Assembly (NCBI GenBank): GCA_964017235.1
Contig: OZ024931.1
Span: forward strand, 141,114,033-141,178,032
Source of the DNA: Sabellastarte sp. h YS-2021
Lineage: Eukaryota; Annelida; Polychaeta; Sabellida; Sabellidae
Length of the DNA: 64,000 nt
Direction: 5' to 3'
The first letter of the stretch is position 1. Each line of letters starts with the position of its first letter. The notes under the pieces are model-generated. The model was not told where the DNA came from. It saw only the letters and a program-made list of their open reading frames with translations, and made no database searches. Position numbers and translations under genes: made by a program. Below are positions 10,841 through 21,400 of this stretch, in pieces.

Positions 10841-10920
10841 CCCCCTGTGGGTCCGGGGATGTAGAATAGGCCCAACGTATCCTCCTGCGTGTCGTAAGAG
10901 GCGACTAATTGGGGGCAGCC
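10841..10920 (+). promoter_or_regulatory. Conserved structured 5' end of LINE (outer copy)
   Basis: The first 80 bases can fold as a nested multi-branch structure. CCCCC (10841-10845) faces GGGGG (10911-10915). GGGTCC faces GGCCC, and GTCG faces CGAC around a TAAGAGG loop. The same 80 bases occur without change at 11453-11532. The strand order does not fit the HDV double pseudoknot. A role in RNA promoter activity or packaging is inference. Confidence 0.45.
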
Positions 10921-11437
10921 TGTTTGCCGTGGGTTGCGATCCGTGTCAGTGGAAGAGAGGGTCCTGGCTGTTGAGCCAATACTTTGTTGCGGCATTGAGG
11001 AGGCAATACACAGCTTTGGCCTCAATTTCACTTAGTCGGAAGGTTAAGATGGCCTGGCTTAATCAATCGGCTGGTAGTGCCAAGCCCTAATACTCCAAAT
11101 TAGTGATGGCTTGTTGTTTGTAATGGTTTATACTGTTGTACTTGATTGTTGTATTCTGATGGTGTTTGGTCTGTGCTTTGGTTTGGAGTATCTAGAAGGC
11201 GGCTGCTTAACAGGTCAATCAAGGTTCACTTTTTATGTGTTCTTTGAGTATATTGCTAATGTATCTCTGATATCAGTGTGCAGGGCTCAGCTCCACACTA
11301 TTATGATATCCCCTTATTGGGCTCGAAGGGTGGGTGGAGAGCATTGGCAACGAAAAATCTTTACTACATTATGGCAACTCAACACTCTCTACTGATTGAT
11401 AGGAAAAGATCTAGACCTGATATTACGACTACGGACT

Positions 11438-11451
11438 TTGATTCTGCTCAG
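11438..11451. repeat. Left target-site duplication of inner LINE
   Basis: TTGATTCTGCTCAG, inside ORF1 of the outer LINE, is repeated exactly at 17295-17308 just after the inner copy's TATC tail. It marks the nested insertion point. Confidence 0.92.
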
Positions 11452-11452
11452 G

Positions 11453-11532
11453 CCCCCTGTGGGTCCGGGGATGTAGAATAGGCCCAACGTATCCTCCTGC
11501 GTGTCGTAAGAGGCGACTAATTGGGGGCAGCC
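11453..11532 (+). promoter_or_regulatory. Conserved structured 5' end of LINE (inner copy)
   Basis: Same 80-base sequence as at the outer copy's 5' end, starting ccccctgtgggtccgggg. It stays identical while sequence further downstream in the 5' UTR differs, which argues for constraint or recent common origin. Confidence 0.45.
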
Positions 11533-11980
11533 TGTTTGCCGTGGGTTGCGATCCGTGTCAGTGGAAGAGAGGGTCCTGGCTGTTGAGCCAATTCTTTGTT
11601 GCGGCATTGAGGAGGCAATACACAGCTTTGGCCTCAATTTCACTTAGTCGGAAGGTTAAGATGGCCTGGCTTAATCAATCGGCTGGTAGTGCCAAGCCCT
11701 AGTGCTCCAAATTAGTGATGGCTTGTTGTTTCTAATGGTTTATACTGTTGTACTTGATTGTTGTATTCTGCTGGTGTTTGCTTTGTGCTTTTGTTTGGAG
11801 TATCTAGAAGGCGGCTGCTTAACAGGTCAATCAAGGTTCACTTTTGTGGTCTTTGAGTATATTGTTAATGTATCTCTGATATCAGTGTGCAGGGCTCAGC
11901 TCCACACTATTATGATATCCCCTTGTTGGGCTCGAAGGGTGGGTGGAGAGCATTGGCAATGAAATAATAACTACAACATT

Positions 11981-13213
11981 ATGGCTACTCAAAACCCTCT
12001 ACTGATGGATAGAAAAAGGACAAGAACTACGCTTGATATGACTACGAACTTGGATTCTCCTCAGATTTGTTCATGGCCAAGATTTCTATTAGTGAAAGGA
12101 ACAGATGATGAAAGACCCTTGTGTAGACTGTCCCCTTTTGCTGTAAATAAAGCCATTGTTGCAATACTAGGATCTGATCCCTTCAATATAAAAAAACTAA
12201 GAAATGGAAATATTTTAGTTGAAGTGGATAAAGAAGCACAAAGTAACAAACTGATGAAAACTACGAAACTGAATCTGACAATGGACAATGCCATCCCCAT
12301 TGAAGTGCAACCACACTATAGTCTCAATACCAAGAAAGGGGTCATTAGATGCCCAGACATTAAAGAATGCACTGATGAGGAAATACTAGAGGGCCTGAAA
12401 GATGAAGGTGTCATCAAGCTGGACAGGATAACTGTATTCCGAGATGGTAATAGGAAACAAACAGGAACTTTTATATTGACATTTCAAAGCCAAACCTTAC
12501 CAAAATATATCAGGGTGGGTTATTACAGGGTGGCTGTGTCACAGTTTATTCCTAATCCTGTCAGATGTTATAAATGTCAGAAATTTGGCCACACAAAATT
12601 CAACTGCAGGAAAAATGAAGTATGCAATAAATGTGGGCAAGAGGATCACACTGACTCTCAGGAATGTAAAAACGAAGCAAAATGTGTCAACTGCCAGGGA
12701 AATCATGCATCAAATGACAAATCATGTCCAAAATGGAAAGAAGAAAAGGATATTCAAAGGATAAAGGCAGAAAGAGGAATTTCATACACAGAAGCCAAGA
12801 AACAAATTGACATATTTAATTCAGTTAAAACAACGTATGCCCAAGCGGCTGCAGCAACCAAACCTGTGGTGAAAACTGCAAATGTAGAAACACAAACAGA
12901 AATGACATGGCCAGAAGGTACAAAACAACCAAAAAAGTATGCAGTTGAAAAACAGACAAGTAAAGTGACTAAAACTAGTTCATCAAGTCAGACAAGTGCA
13001 TCTCAAAATGACCCCATCAAATTGAAAATAAGTCAAAGCAAAGTATATTTGACCAAACAGCATAAGGGATCTAATGACCCTATTAAACAACACAATAAAT
13101 ATGATGTTTTAAGTGATAGTGACAGTGACATGAGTGTCGAAGAATCCCCAATCACAAGTTCACAAGGGCGGAGTGGTAATAAAAGTCTAAATAATGGAAC
13201 CAAACAAAAATAA
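11981..13213 (+). CDS. LINE ORF1 protein (gag-like, three CCHC knuckles), inner copy
   Basis: A 410-residue nucleic-acid-binding ORF1 protein that would coat LINE RNA into a ribonucleoprotein particle. An RNA-recognition-like segment with KLDRITVFRDGNRKQTGTFI and YYRVAVSQFIPNP occupies roughly residues 130-190. Three consecutive zinc knuckles follow: CYKCQKFGHTKFNC, CNKCGQEDHTDSQEC and CVNCQGNHASNDKSC (about 195-250). The C-terminal third is lysine-, serine- and threonine-rich and looks disordered, ending in an acidic serine cluster (SDSDSDMSVEESP). The frame is uninterrupted. The start at 11981 matches the ATG of the outer copy (11371). Its last 20 bases overlap the start of ORF2 in a different frame. 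Confidence 0.92.
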   Translation: MATQNPLLMDRKRTRTTLDMTTNLDSPQICSWPRFLLVKGTDDERPLCRLSPFAVNKAIVAILGSDPFNIKKLRNGNILVEVDKEAQSNKLMKTTKLNLTMDNAIPIEVQPHYSLNTKKGVIRCPDIKECTDEEILEGLKDEGVIKLDRITVFRDGNRKQTGTFILTFQSQTLPKYIRVGYYRVAVSQFIPNPVRCYKCQKFGHTKFNCRKNEVCNKCGQEDHTDSQECKNEAKCVNCQGNHASNDKSCPKWKEEKDIQRIKAERGISYTEAKKQIDIFNSVKTTYAQAAAATKPVVKTANVETQTEMTWPEGTKQPKKYAVEKQTSKVTKTSSSSQTSASQNDPIKLKISQSKVYLTKQHKGSNDPIKQHNKYDVLSDSDSDMSVEESPITSSQGRSGNKSLNNGTKQK

Positions 13214-16200
13214 AAGTATAATACAGTGGAACTGTCGTGGCTTTAGGCCAAATTTTGAAGAAATTAAAAATTTAATTTCCAATTTTAGACCCTACATTTT
13301 AGCATTGCAGGAAACTCATTTTAAAGAAACAGATAATGTAAATATTAGAGGATTTGATCATTATTTTAAAACTTGTATGTCTGAAGTAGATGGGAGAGCC
13401 ACTGGTGGCTGCTCTATTTTTGTTAAGAAAGGTATACCCCATGAGGTACTTGAGTTAGATACAGAACTGCAGGCAGTTGCTGTAAAAGTATCTCTACATA
13501 AAACTATAACTGTATGTAATGTATATATTCCACCACGTTTTAATGTTGCACAAACTGATCTTGAAAATCTAGTCAACCAATTACCTGCACCTTATTTATT
13601 TATTGGTGATTTTAATGCACATAGTGATTTGTGGGGTTGTTCCTCGTCTAATAGTTTAGGCTATAAGGTGGAACATCTTCTTGAATCCTCTGATATTTGT
13701 TTGCTTAATGATAAGTCATCTACCTATTTTCATCCTGCATCTGGTTCATTCACCTCAATAGATTTGTCTTTATGTTCTGCTTCTGTTTTTCTTGATTTTA
13801 CATGGCAGGTCCATTCTGATCAGTGTGGTAGTGACCATTTTCCTATTTTAATTGATATAGTTAAGAGTATGCCTAAGGACAATGTTCCACGTTGGAATCT
13901 TAAAAAGGCTGATTGGCCAAAATTCAAACTTCAGTGTTCTCTGGATATTAATAGACATAATTTTACTGACTCTACAGAAAAATTTCCTGCATTTTTAAAT
14001 AAGTTAAATGACATAGCAACAAAATGTGTGCCAAAGTCAACTGGACAGTCCACTGGTAGCTACAAACCATGGTTCAACAGTGAATGCAAAAAAGCTGTTA
14101 AGGCTCGTCAAAATGCAATGGATAAATGCCGTATAAATCCTACATCGGATAACATAAATGAATATAAAACCTGTCGAGCTAATGCTCGTAAAATAATTAA
14201 AGAAAATAAAAGGAAATCGTGGCATGAATATGTATCAAAACTAAATGTAAAGACACCAGCAAAGAAGGTATGGGAAATGATTAGGAAAATAAGTGGCAAA
14301 CAAAGTAACACCACAATACACCATCTGGAAAATAATGATGGGACAAAAATAACAGAAAGAGTTGATATAGCAAATAGGTTGGCCGAAGAAATCCGCAAGA
14401 ATTCTAGCAGCAACAATTACCGTACAGAGTTTCAAAAATATAAAGAGAAATCTGAAAAAGAACACTTGGATTTTGACACAGACAACTCTGAAAACTACAA
14501 TGTACCATTTACCATTAGAGAACTATGTGATGCTATGAATAAGTCTCATGACACAGCCACTGGTCCAGATGAGATCCATTATCAGCTGCTAAAACATTTA
14601 CCAAGAGACTCACTTATGGTGTTACTTGATATATTTAATGATATATGGGCTTCAGGTGAAATTCCTGAATGCTGGAAAGAGGCCACTGTAATACCTATTC
14701 CTAAACCAGGCAAAGACCCAAAAAACCCGTCCAATTATCGCCCCATTTCCCTGACGAGCTGTTTATGCAAAACCATGGAAAGAATGATTAATACTAGATT
14801 AGTTTGGTTCCTTGAGAAAAATAATATTTTAACAAAATATCAAAGTGGTTTTAGAAAAGGTCGAACTACAACAGACCAATTAATAAGACTTGAATCTTTT
14901 ATTAGAGATTCCTTTTTAAAAGGCAACCATGTAGTCTCTGTATTTTTTGATTTAGAAAAGGCCTACGATACAGTATGGAAGTATGGCGTTATAAGAGATC
15001 TACATAAAGTAGGCCTAAGGGGACGAATGCCCATGTTTATTCAGAATTTTTTATCAAACAGAGTTTTTAGAGTTCGTTTAGGATCTGTTTATTCAGACAT
15101 ACATGGGCAAGAGATGGGTGTTCCCCAGGGCAGCATCCTCTCTGTTACATTATTTATTTTAAAGATTAACAGTATTGCTGATGTGATTCCAGCTAGCTTT
15201 GAAAAGTCTCTTTTTGTTGATGATTTCTCAATCACTTGTTCTTCTAGAAATATGGCTTCAATAGAAAGGCAACTTCAATTGTGTTTGAATAAAGTAGAGA
15301 AATGGGCTGATGAAAATGGTTTTAGATTTTCTAAAACCAAAACTGTTTGCATGCATTTCTGTAATAAAAGAAAACTTCATCCAGACCCAACATTGACAAT
15401 ATATAATTCACAAATCCCTGTTGTTTCACAAACTAAGTTCCTTGGTGTTGTCTTTGACAGAAAACTTAATTTTAAGGCACATATAGATTATGTTCGCCAG
15501 AAATGTGAAAAAGCTATGAATCTACTGAAAGTAGTTGCCAAAATGGATTGGGGAGCAGATAGAAGTGTTTTAATGAGACTTTATCGTTCATTTGTTCGTT
15601 CCAGATTGGAATATGGTTGTGCTGTTTTTAGTTCTGCTCGTAAGTCTTATCTTAAGAAATTGGAACCCATTCAAAACCAGGGCCTAAGAATATGCCTGGG
15701 AGCCTTCAGGACCTCTCCAATGCAAAGCTTGTATGTAGAGGCAAATGAGCCACCCTTGTATTTAAGGTTTGATAAGTTATGTGTTCAATATGCTTTGAAA
15801 TTGAGAAGTAATCCTGACAATCCAGCTTATGATGTTGTTTTTAACCCCCAGTATTATGATCTGTATGATAAAAAACCATCTGCAATAAGATCTTTTGGGC
15901 ATCGTGTAGAGGAAGATTTGTCTGTTGTCTGTCCTCAGCTGGATTTAATTCAGACTGTGTCATTGCCAGATGACCCACCCTGGACTATACAGAAACCTCA
16001 CATAGACTTGTATCTAACCCATCAAAAGAAACACCTTGGTGATGATTGTCTTTTTCAAAGTCTATTTGCTCAGTTGAAAGGTTGTTATCCTGACCATAGG
16101 GTTATATATACTGATGGATCGAAGGCAGAAAATAGGGTTGCTGCAGCTGCTACATCTAATAACCTCAGTGCCCAGGTCAGGCTTCCTGGCAATGCTAGTA

Positions 16201-16898
16201 TATTCACTGCTGAATTACAGGCTCTTAAAATGGCTTTCAATATTGTGAAAAATTGTGATGGGAATCGTTTTATCATATTCACTGATTCTTTATCTAGTCT
16301 TCAAGCTCTTGATAGCAACAACTGTGATCATCCTTTTATTCAAGATATTTTAAAACTTTTTAATGATTGTTTGTTAGTGAATAAGAAAGTGGTTTTAGCT
16401 TGGGTTCCAAGTCACGTAGGCATAAAGGGCAATGAAAAAGCAGATGAGCTTGCCAAACAGGCCTTGAATTTTAATGTTTTAGACTTGAAAGTCCCCTATA
16501 CAGACTTGAAAGTGAATGTAAATAGTGTTTTTAAACAAAAGTGGCAAGCTCAATGGAATGCATGTCCTGATAACAAACTATTCCAAATAAACCCTACAGT
16601 AGGAGATTTTTATGTTTGGACGGGTTTATCTCGTAGGGAGGAAATAGTAATTACTCGAGCCCGTATAGGACACACCTATTTTACACACAGTTATCTGTTA
16701 AAAGGTGAAGATAAGCCCTGGTGCATTCCCTGTCATTGTCCTGATACAGTCAAGCATATACTATTAGACTGTATCGACCTACGTGATACTAGAATTAAGT
16801 ATTATAGAAACATAAATTCAATGAAAAATTTATTTAATGAAAATATTTTTAAGGTTATAAATTATTTAAAAGAAGTTGGTTTGTTCAAAAAGTTTTAA
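13194..16898 (+). CDS. LINE ORF2 polyprotein (endonuclease, RT, RNase H), inner copy
   Basis: A 1234-residue protein carrying the enzymes for target-primed reverse transcription. The APE-type endonuclease is at about 1-225: QETHF near residue 39, GDFNAH at 138-143 and SDH at 213-215. RT spans about 460-800, with FDLEKAYD at 585-592, MGVPQGS from 641 and active-site box FVDD at 674-677. The thumb motif FLGVVFDRKLNFKAHI follows. RNase H is at about 965-1090: YTDGSK with D974, TAEL with E1007, FTDS with D1031, and H1074/D1084 in the VPSH...EKADELA segment. A C-x2-C...H-x4-C knuckle ends it (1177-1193). All catalytic residues I looked for are present and there is no frame break, so this copy looks coding-competent. 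Confidence 0.95.
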   Translation: MEPNKNKSIIQWNCRGFRPNFEEIKNLISNFRPYILALQETHFKETDNVNIRGFDHYFKTCMSEVDGRATGGCSIFVKKGIPHEVLELDTELQAVAVKVSLHKTITVCNVYIPPRFNVAQTDLENLVNQLPAPYLFIGDFNAHSDLWGCSSSNSLGYKVEHLLESSDICLLNDKSSTYFHPASGSFTSIDLSLCSASVFLDFTWQVHSDQCGSDHFPILIDIVKSMPKDNVPRWNLKKADWPKFKLQCSLDINRHNFTDSTEKFPAFLNKLNDIATKCVPKSTGQSTGSYKPWFNSECKKAVKARQNAMDKCRINPTSDNINEYKTCRANARKIIKENKRKSWHEYVSKLNVKTPAKKVWEMIRKISGKQSNTTIHHLENNDGTKITERVDIANRLAEEIRKNSSSNNYRTEFQKYKEKSEKEHLDFDTDNSENYNVPFTIRELCDAMNKSHDTATGPDEIHYQLLKHLPRDSLMVLLDIFNDIWASGEIPECWKEATVIPIPKPGKDPKNPSNYRPISLTSCLCKTMERMINTRLVWFLEKNNILTKYQSGFRKGRTTTDQLIRLESFIRDSFLKGNHVVSVFFDLEKAYDTVWKYGVIRDLHKVGLRGRMPMFIQNFLSNRVFRVRLGSVYSDIHGQEMGVPQGSILSVTLFILKINSIADVIPASFEKSLFVDDFSITCSSRNMASIERQLQLCLNKVEKWADENGFRFSKTKTVCMHFCNKRKLHPDPTLTIYNSQIPVVSQTKFLGVVFDRKLNFKAHIDYVRQKCEKAMNLLKVVAKMDWGADRSVLMRLYRSFVRSRLEYGCAVFSSARKSYLKKLEPIQNQGLRICLGAFRTSPMQSLYVEANEPPLYLRFDKLCVQYALKLRSNPDNPAYDVVFNPQYYDLYDKKPSAIRSFGHRVEEDLSVVCPQLDLIQTVSLPDDPPWTIQKPHIDLYLTHQKKHLGDDCLFQSLFAQLKGCYPDHRVIYTDGSKAENRVAAAATSNNLSAQVRLPGNASIFTAELQALKMAFNIVKNCDGNRFIIFTDSLSSLQALDSNNCDHPFIQDILKLFNDCLLVNKKVVLAWVPSHVGIKGNEKADELAKQALNFNVLDLKVPYTDLKVNVNSVFKQKWQAQWNACPDNKLFQINPTVGDFYVWTGLSRREEIVITRARIGHTYFTHSYLLKGEDKPWCIPCHCPDTVKHILLDCIDLRDTRIKYYRNINSMKNLFNENIFKVINYLKEVGLFKKF

Positions 16899-17295
16899 TT
16901 AATTTAAATTGTTCTTTGTTTTCATGTTAACTTATTCAGTAAAATCTAGTCTTGCATAATATTGTGATAGTTATATTGTGGTTTTAAGTCGTACTTTTTC
17001 TTGTTATGGTTTTCTAGTCTTTCTTTAAAATTATATTGTAATATTTAAACTCTTTCATTATTTCTATGTTTTATCTTTTTTGTTGTTGTTCTTTTTTACC
17101 TTTGTAGTATACTTATCTTTTGTGTTTTCTAGTCAACTTTTATGCTTTTGTGATTTGTTTTTTTCTCCAATCATTGTGTGTTTGTATATATTTGTTGGTT
17201 GTAAATATTAATTAGTATATTTATTATTTTAATGTAGTGCAGTATGACACATTTGTGTTTTTGCACTGAAATTTTAACTATCTATCTATCTATCT
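16899..17295 (+). other. LINE 3' UTR and TATC tail, inner copy
   Basis: An AT-rich untranslated region of about 380 bases ends in a short TATC repeat (about 17278-17295) in place of poly(A). It is closely related to the outer copy's 3' UTR at 22059-22455. Short tandem-repeat tails are usual for I-type LINEs. Confidence 0.85.
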
Positions 17296-17308
17296 TGATT
17301 CTGCTCAG
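17295..17308. repeat. Right target-site duplication of inner LINE
   Basis: Exact second copy of TTGATTCTGCTCAG. ORF1 of the outer LINE resumes in frame right after it at 17309. Confidence 0.92.
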
Positions 17309-18457
17309 ATTTGCTCATGGCCACGTTTCCTGCTTATTAAAGGTACAAATGATGAAAGACCTTTATACAAACTGTCACCATTTGCTGTTAACAAAGCCAT
17401 TGTTGCTATACTTGGTTCTGATCCATTTAACATAAAGAAGTTAAGGAATGGAAGCATTTTGGTGGAAGTGGACAAGGAAACACAGAGCCAGAAATTACTG
17501 AAAACTACAAAATTGAATCTGACAATGGACAATGCTATCCCAATCGATGTTTCACCACATTACAGTTTAAACACTAAGAAAGGGGTCATTAGATGCCCAG
17601 ACATAAAAGACTGTACTGATGACGAAATATTAGAAGGCCTGAAAACTGAAGGTGTCATCAAACTAGACAGGATTTCGGTATTTAGAGATGGACAGAGAAA
17701 ACCAACAGGCACCTTTATATTGACATTTCAAAGCCAGACCTTACCTAAATACATCAGGGTGGGTTACTATAGGGTGGCTGTGTCACAATTTATCCCAAAT
17801 CCTGTGAGGTGCTACAAGTGTCAAAAGTTTGGTCATACTAAATTCAACTGCAGAAAGAATGAAGTTTGCACTAAATGTGGGCAAGAAGATCACACAGACC
17901 ATCAAGAATGCAAGAATGAAGCAAAATGTGTCAATTGCCAAGGTAAGCATGAATCAAATAATAAAGAATGTCCAAAATGGAAAGAAGAAAAGGAAATTCA
18001 AAGAATCAAGACAGAAAGAGGAATTTCATACATAGAAGCGAAGAAACAGATGGACATATTTAATTCTGTGAAAACAACATATGCCCAGGCAGCTGCAGCA
18101 ACCAAACCTGTGGTGAAAACAGCAACAGTGGAAACACAAACAGAAATGACTTGGCCAGAAGGCACAAAACAACCAAAAAAGTGTGCAGTTGAAAAACAGA
18201 CACCTAAAGTGACTAAAACAAGTTCATCAAGTCAGACAAGTGCATCTCAAAATGACCCTATTAAACTGAAAATAAGTCAAAGCAAAGTATATTTGATGAA
18301 ACAACATAAGGGATCTAATGACCCTATTAAACAATACAACAAATATGATGTTTTGAGTGATAGTGACAGTGAAATGAGTGTCGAAGAATCCCCAATCACA
18401 AGTTCACAAGGGCGGAGTGGTAATAAAAGTGTAAATAATGGAACCAAACAAAAATAA
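17309..18457 (+). pseudogene. LINE ORF1, outer copy, interrupted by nested insertion
   Basis: The first 27 codons are at 11371-11451; the frame continues from 17309 without a stop to 18457. Zinc knuckles CYKCQKFGHTKFNC, CTKCGQEDHTDHQEC and CVNCQGKHESNNKEC are kept. The only disruption is the 5.8-kb inner element plus duplication. An internal ATG-less start is the reason a shorter frame appears to begin at 17459. In its present form the message is broken, so I class it as a disrupted gene. Confidence 0.88.
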
Positions 18458-21400
18458 AAGTATAATACAGTGGAACTGTCGTGGCTTTAGGCCAAATTTT
18501 GAAGAAATTAAAAATTTAATTTCCAATTTTAGACCCTACATTTTAGCATTGCAGGAAACTCATTTTAAAGATTCAGATAATGTAAATATTAGAGGATTTG
18601 ATCATTATTTTAAAACTTGTATGTCTGAAGTAGATGGGAGAGCCACTGGTGGCTGCTCTATTTTTGTTAAGAAAGGTATACCCCATGAGGTACTTGAGTT
18701 AGATACAGAACTGCAGGCAGTTGCTGTAAAAGTATCTCTACATAAAACTATAACTGTATGTAATGTATATATTCCACCACGTTTTAATGTTGCACAAAGT
18801 GATCTTGATAATCTAGTCAACCAGTTACCTGCACCTTTTCTATTTATTGGAGATTTTAATGCACATAGTGATTTATGGGGTTGTTCCTCGTCTAATAGTT
18901 TAGGCTATAAGGTGGAACATCTTCTTGAATCCTCTGATATTTGTTTACTTAATGATAAGTCACCTACCTACTTTCATCCTGCATCAGGTTCATTCACCTC
19001 AATAGATTTGTCTTTATGTTCTGCATCTGTTTTTCTTGATTTTACATGGCAGGTCCATTCTGATCAGTGTGGTAGTGACCATTTTCCTATTTTAATTGAT
19101 ATAGTTAAGAGTATGCCTAAGGACAATGTTCCTCGTTGGAATCTTAAAAAGGCTGATTGGCCAAAATTCAAACTTCAGTGTTCTCTGGATATTAATAGGC
19201 ATAATTTTACTGACATAACAGAAAAGTTTCCTGCATTTTTAGATAAGTTAAAGGACATAGCAACAAAATGTGTGCCAAAGTCAACTGGACAGTCCACTGG
19301 TAGCTACAAACCATGGTTCAACAGTGAATGCAAAAAAGCTGTTAAAGCTCGTCAAAATGCAATGGATAAATGCCGTATAAATCCTACATCAGATAACATA
19401 AATGAATATAAAAACTGTCGAGCCAATGCTCGTAAAATAATTAAAGAAAATAAAAGGAAATCATGGCATGAATATGTATCAAAACTAAATGTAAAGACAC
19501 CAGCAAAGAAGGTATGGGAAATGATAAGGAAAATAAGTGGCAAACAAAGTAACACCACAATACACCATCTGGAAAATAATGATGGGACAAAAATAACAGA
19601 AAGAGTTGATATAGCAAATAGGTTGGCCAAAGAAATCCGCAAGAATTCTAGCAGCAACAATTACCGTACAGAGTTTCAAAAATATAAAGAGAAATCTGAA
19701 AAAGAACACTTGGATTTTGACACAGACAACTCTGAAAACTACAATGTACCATTTACCATTAGAGAACTATGTGATGCTATGAATAAGTCTCATGACACAG
19801 CCACTGGTCCAGATGAGATCCATTATCAGCTGCTAAAACATCTACCAAGAGACTCACTTATGGTGTTACTTGATATATTTAATGATATATGGGCTTCAGG
19901 TGAAATTCCTGAATGCTGGAAAGAGGCCACTGTAATACCTATTTCTAAACCAGGCAAAGACCCAAAAAACCCGTACAATTACCGCCCCATATCTCTGACG
20001 AGCTGTTTATGCAAAACCATGGAAAGAATGATTAATACTAGATTAGTTTGGTTCCTCGAAAAAAATAATATTTTATCAAAATATCAAAGTGGTTTTAGAA
20101 AAGGTCGAACTACAACAGACCAATTAATAAGGCTTGAATCTTTTATTAGAGATTCCTTTTTAAAAGGCAACCATGTAGTCTCTGTATTTTTTGATTTAGA
20201 AAAAGCCTACGACACAGTATGGAAGTATGGTGTAATAAGAGATCTACATAAAGTAGGCCTAAGGGGGCGAATGCCCATGTTTATTCAGAATTTTTTATTA
20301 AACCGAGTTTTTAGAGTTCGTTTAGGATCTATTTATTCAGATATGTGTGAACAAGAAATGGGTGTCCCTCAAGGCAGTATCCTATCTGTTACATTATTTA
20401 TTTTAAAGATCAACAGTATTGCTGATGTGATTCCAACTAGCTTTGAAAAGTCTCTTTTTGTTGATGATTTCTCAATCACTTGTTCTTCTAGAAATATGGC
20501 TTCAATAGAAAGGCAACTTCAGTTATGTTTGAATAAGATAGAAAGATGGGCTGATGAAAATGGTTTTAAATTTTCTAAAACCAAAACTGTTTGCATGCAT
20601 TTCTGTAATAAAAGAAAACTTCATCCAGACCCAACATTGACAATATATAATTCACAAATCCCTGTTGTTTCACAAACTAAGTTCCTTGGTGTTATATTTG
20701 ATTGGGATTGGGGAGCAGATAGGAGTGTTTTATTGAGACTTTATCGTTCATTTGTTCGTTCTAGATTGGAATATGGTTGTGCTGTTTTTAGTTCTGCTCG
20801 AAAGTCATATCTTAAGAAATTGGAACCCATTCAAAACCAGGGCTTAAGAATATGCCTGGGAGCCTTCAGGACTTCTCCAATGCAAAGCTTGTATCTAGAG
20901 GCAAATGAACCACCCTTATATTTAAGGTTTGATAAGTTATGTATTCAGTATGCTTTGAAGTTGAGATGTAATCCTGACAATCCAGCTTACGATGTTGTTT
21001 TTAACCCCCAATTTTATGATCTTTATGACAAGAAACCATCTGCAATTAGATCTTTTGGGCATCGTGTAGAGGAAGATTTGTCTGCTGTCTGTCCTCAGCT
21101 GGATTTAATTCAGACTGTGTCATTGCCAGATGACCCACCCTGGACTATACAGAAACCTCACATAGACTTCTATCTCACCCATCAAAAGAAACATCTTGGT
21201 GATGATTGTCTTTTTCAAAGTCTATTTGCTGAGTTGAAAGGTTGTTATCCTGACCATAGGGCTATATATACTGATGGATCAAAAACAGAAAATAAGGTTG
21301 CTGCAGCTGCTACATGTAATAACCTCAGTGCCCAAGTCAGACTTCCTGGCAATGCTAGTATATTTACAGCTGAATTACAGGCTCTTAAAATGGCTTTTAA

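Larger units (their letters stand above)
10841..11451 (+). mobile_element. Outer I-like LINE, 5' segment (5' UTR and first 27 codons of ORF1)
   Basis: This is the 5' end of the older LINE copy. It holds a 530-base 5' UTR and then ATG at 11371 with 27 codons (MATQHSLL...DFDSAQ), up to the point where the inner copy is inserted. It has a close relative at 11453-11980, the 5' UTR of the inner copy. The coding frame resumes at 17309 (ICSWPRF). The diagnostic base is the G in gattctgctcag, which matches the sequence at 17295-17308 and differs from the inner copy (gattctcctcag). Confidence 0.9.
11452..17294 (+). mobile_element. Inner I-like LINE, complete copy with intact ORFs
   Basis: A full-length non-LTR retrotransposon of about 5.84 kb. 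It has a 5' UTR (11453-11980), ORF1 (11981-13213), ORF2 (13194-16898), an AT-rich 3' UTR and a short TATC-repeat tail. One extra G at 11452 sits between the duplication and the first C of the element, as can arise from copying an mRNA cap. It is flanked by a perfect 14-bp target-site duplication and lies inside ORF1 of a second copy of its own family. Endonuclease, RT and RNase H with a C-terminal zinc knuckle place it in the I group (I/Nimb/LOA/Outcast-like). The exact clade was not determined. Confidence 0.92.

Noticed and set aside
10841-10920. HDV-like self-cleaving ribozyme at the LINE 5' end
   Set aside because: The best pairing is nested, with the first CCCCC closing on the last GGGGG. 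The HDV double pseudoknot needs the first strand to pair in the middle; no such partner was found.
10841-11980. Tandem duplicated promoter (two 5' UTR monomers) of one LINE
   Set aside because: The first monomer continues into ORF1 and stops exactly at a 14-base sequence that recurs after the inner copy, so a nested insertion explains it better.
14037-14465. Minus-strand ORFs inside LINE ORF2 (also at 19352-19709)
   Set aside because: They are antisense shadows that recur in both LINE copies because the sense sequence is conserved; composition is that of reverse-read lysine/asparagine codons.
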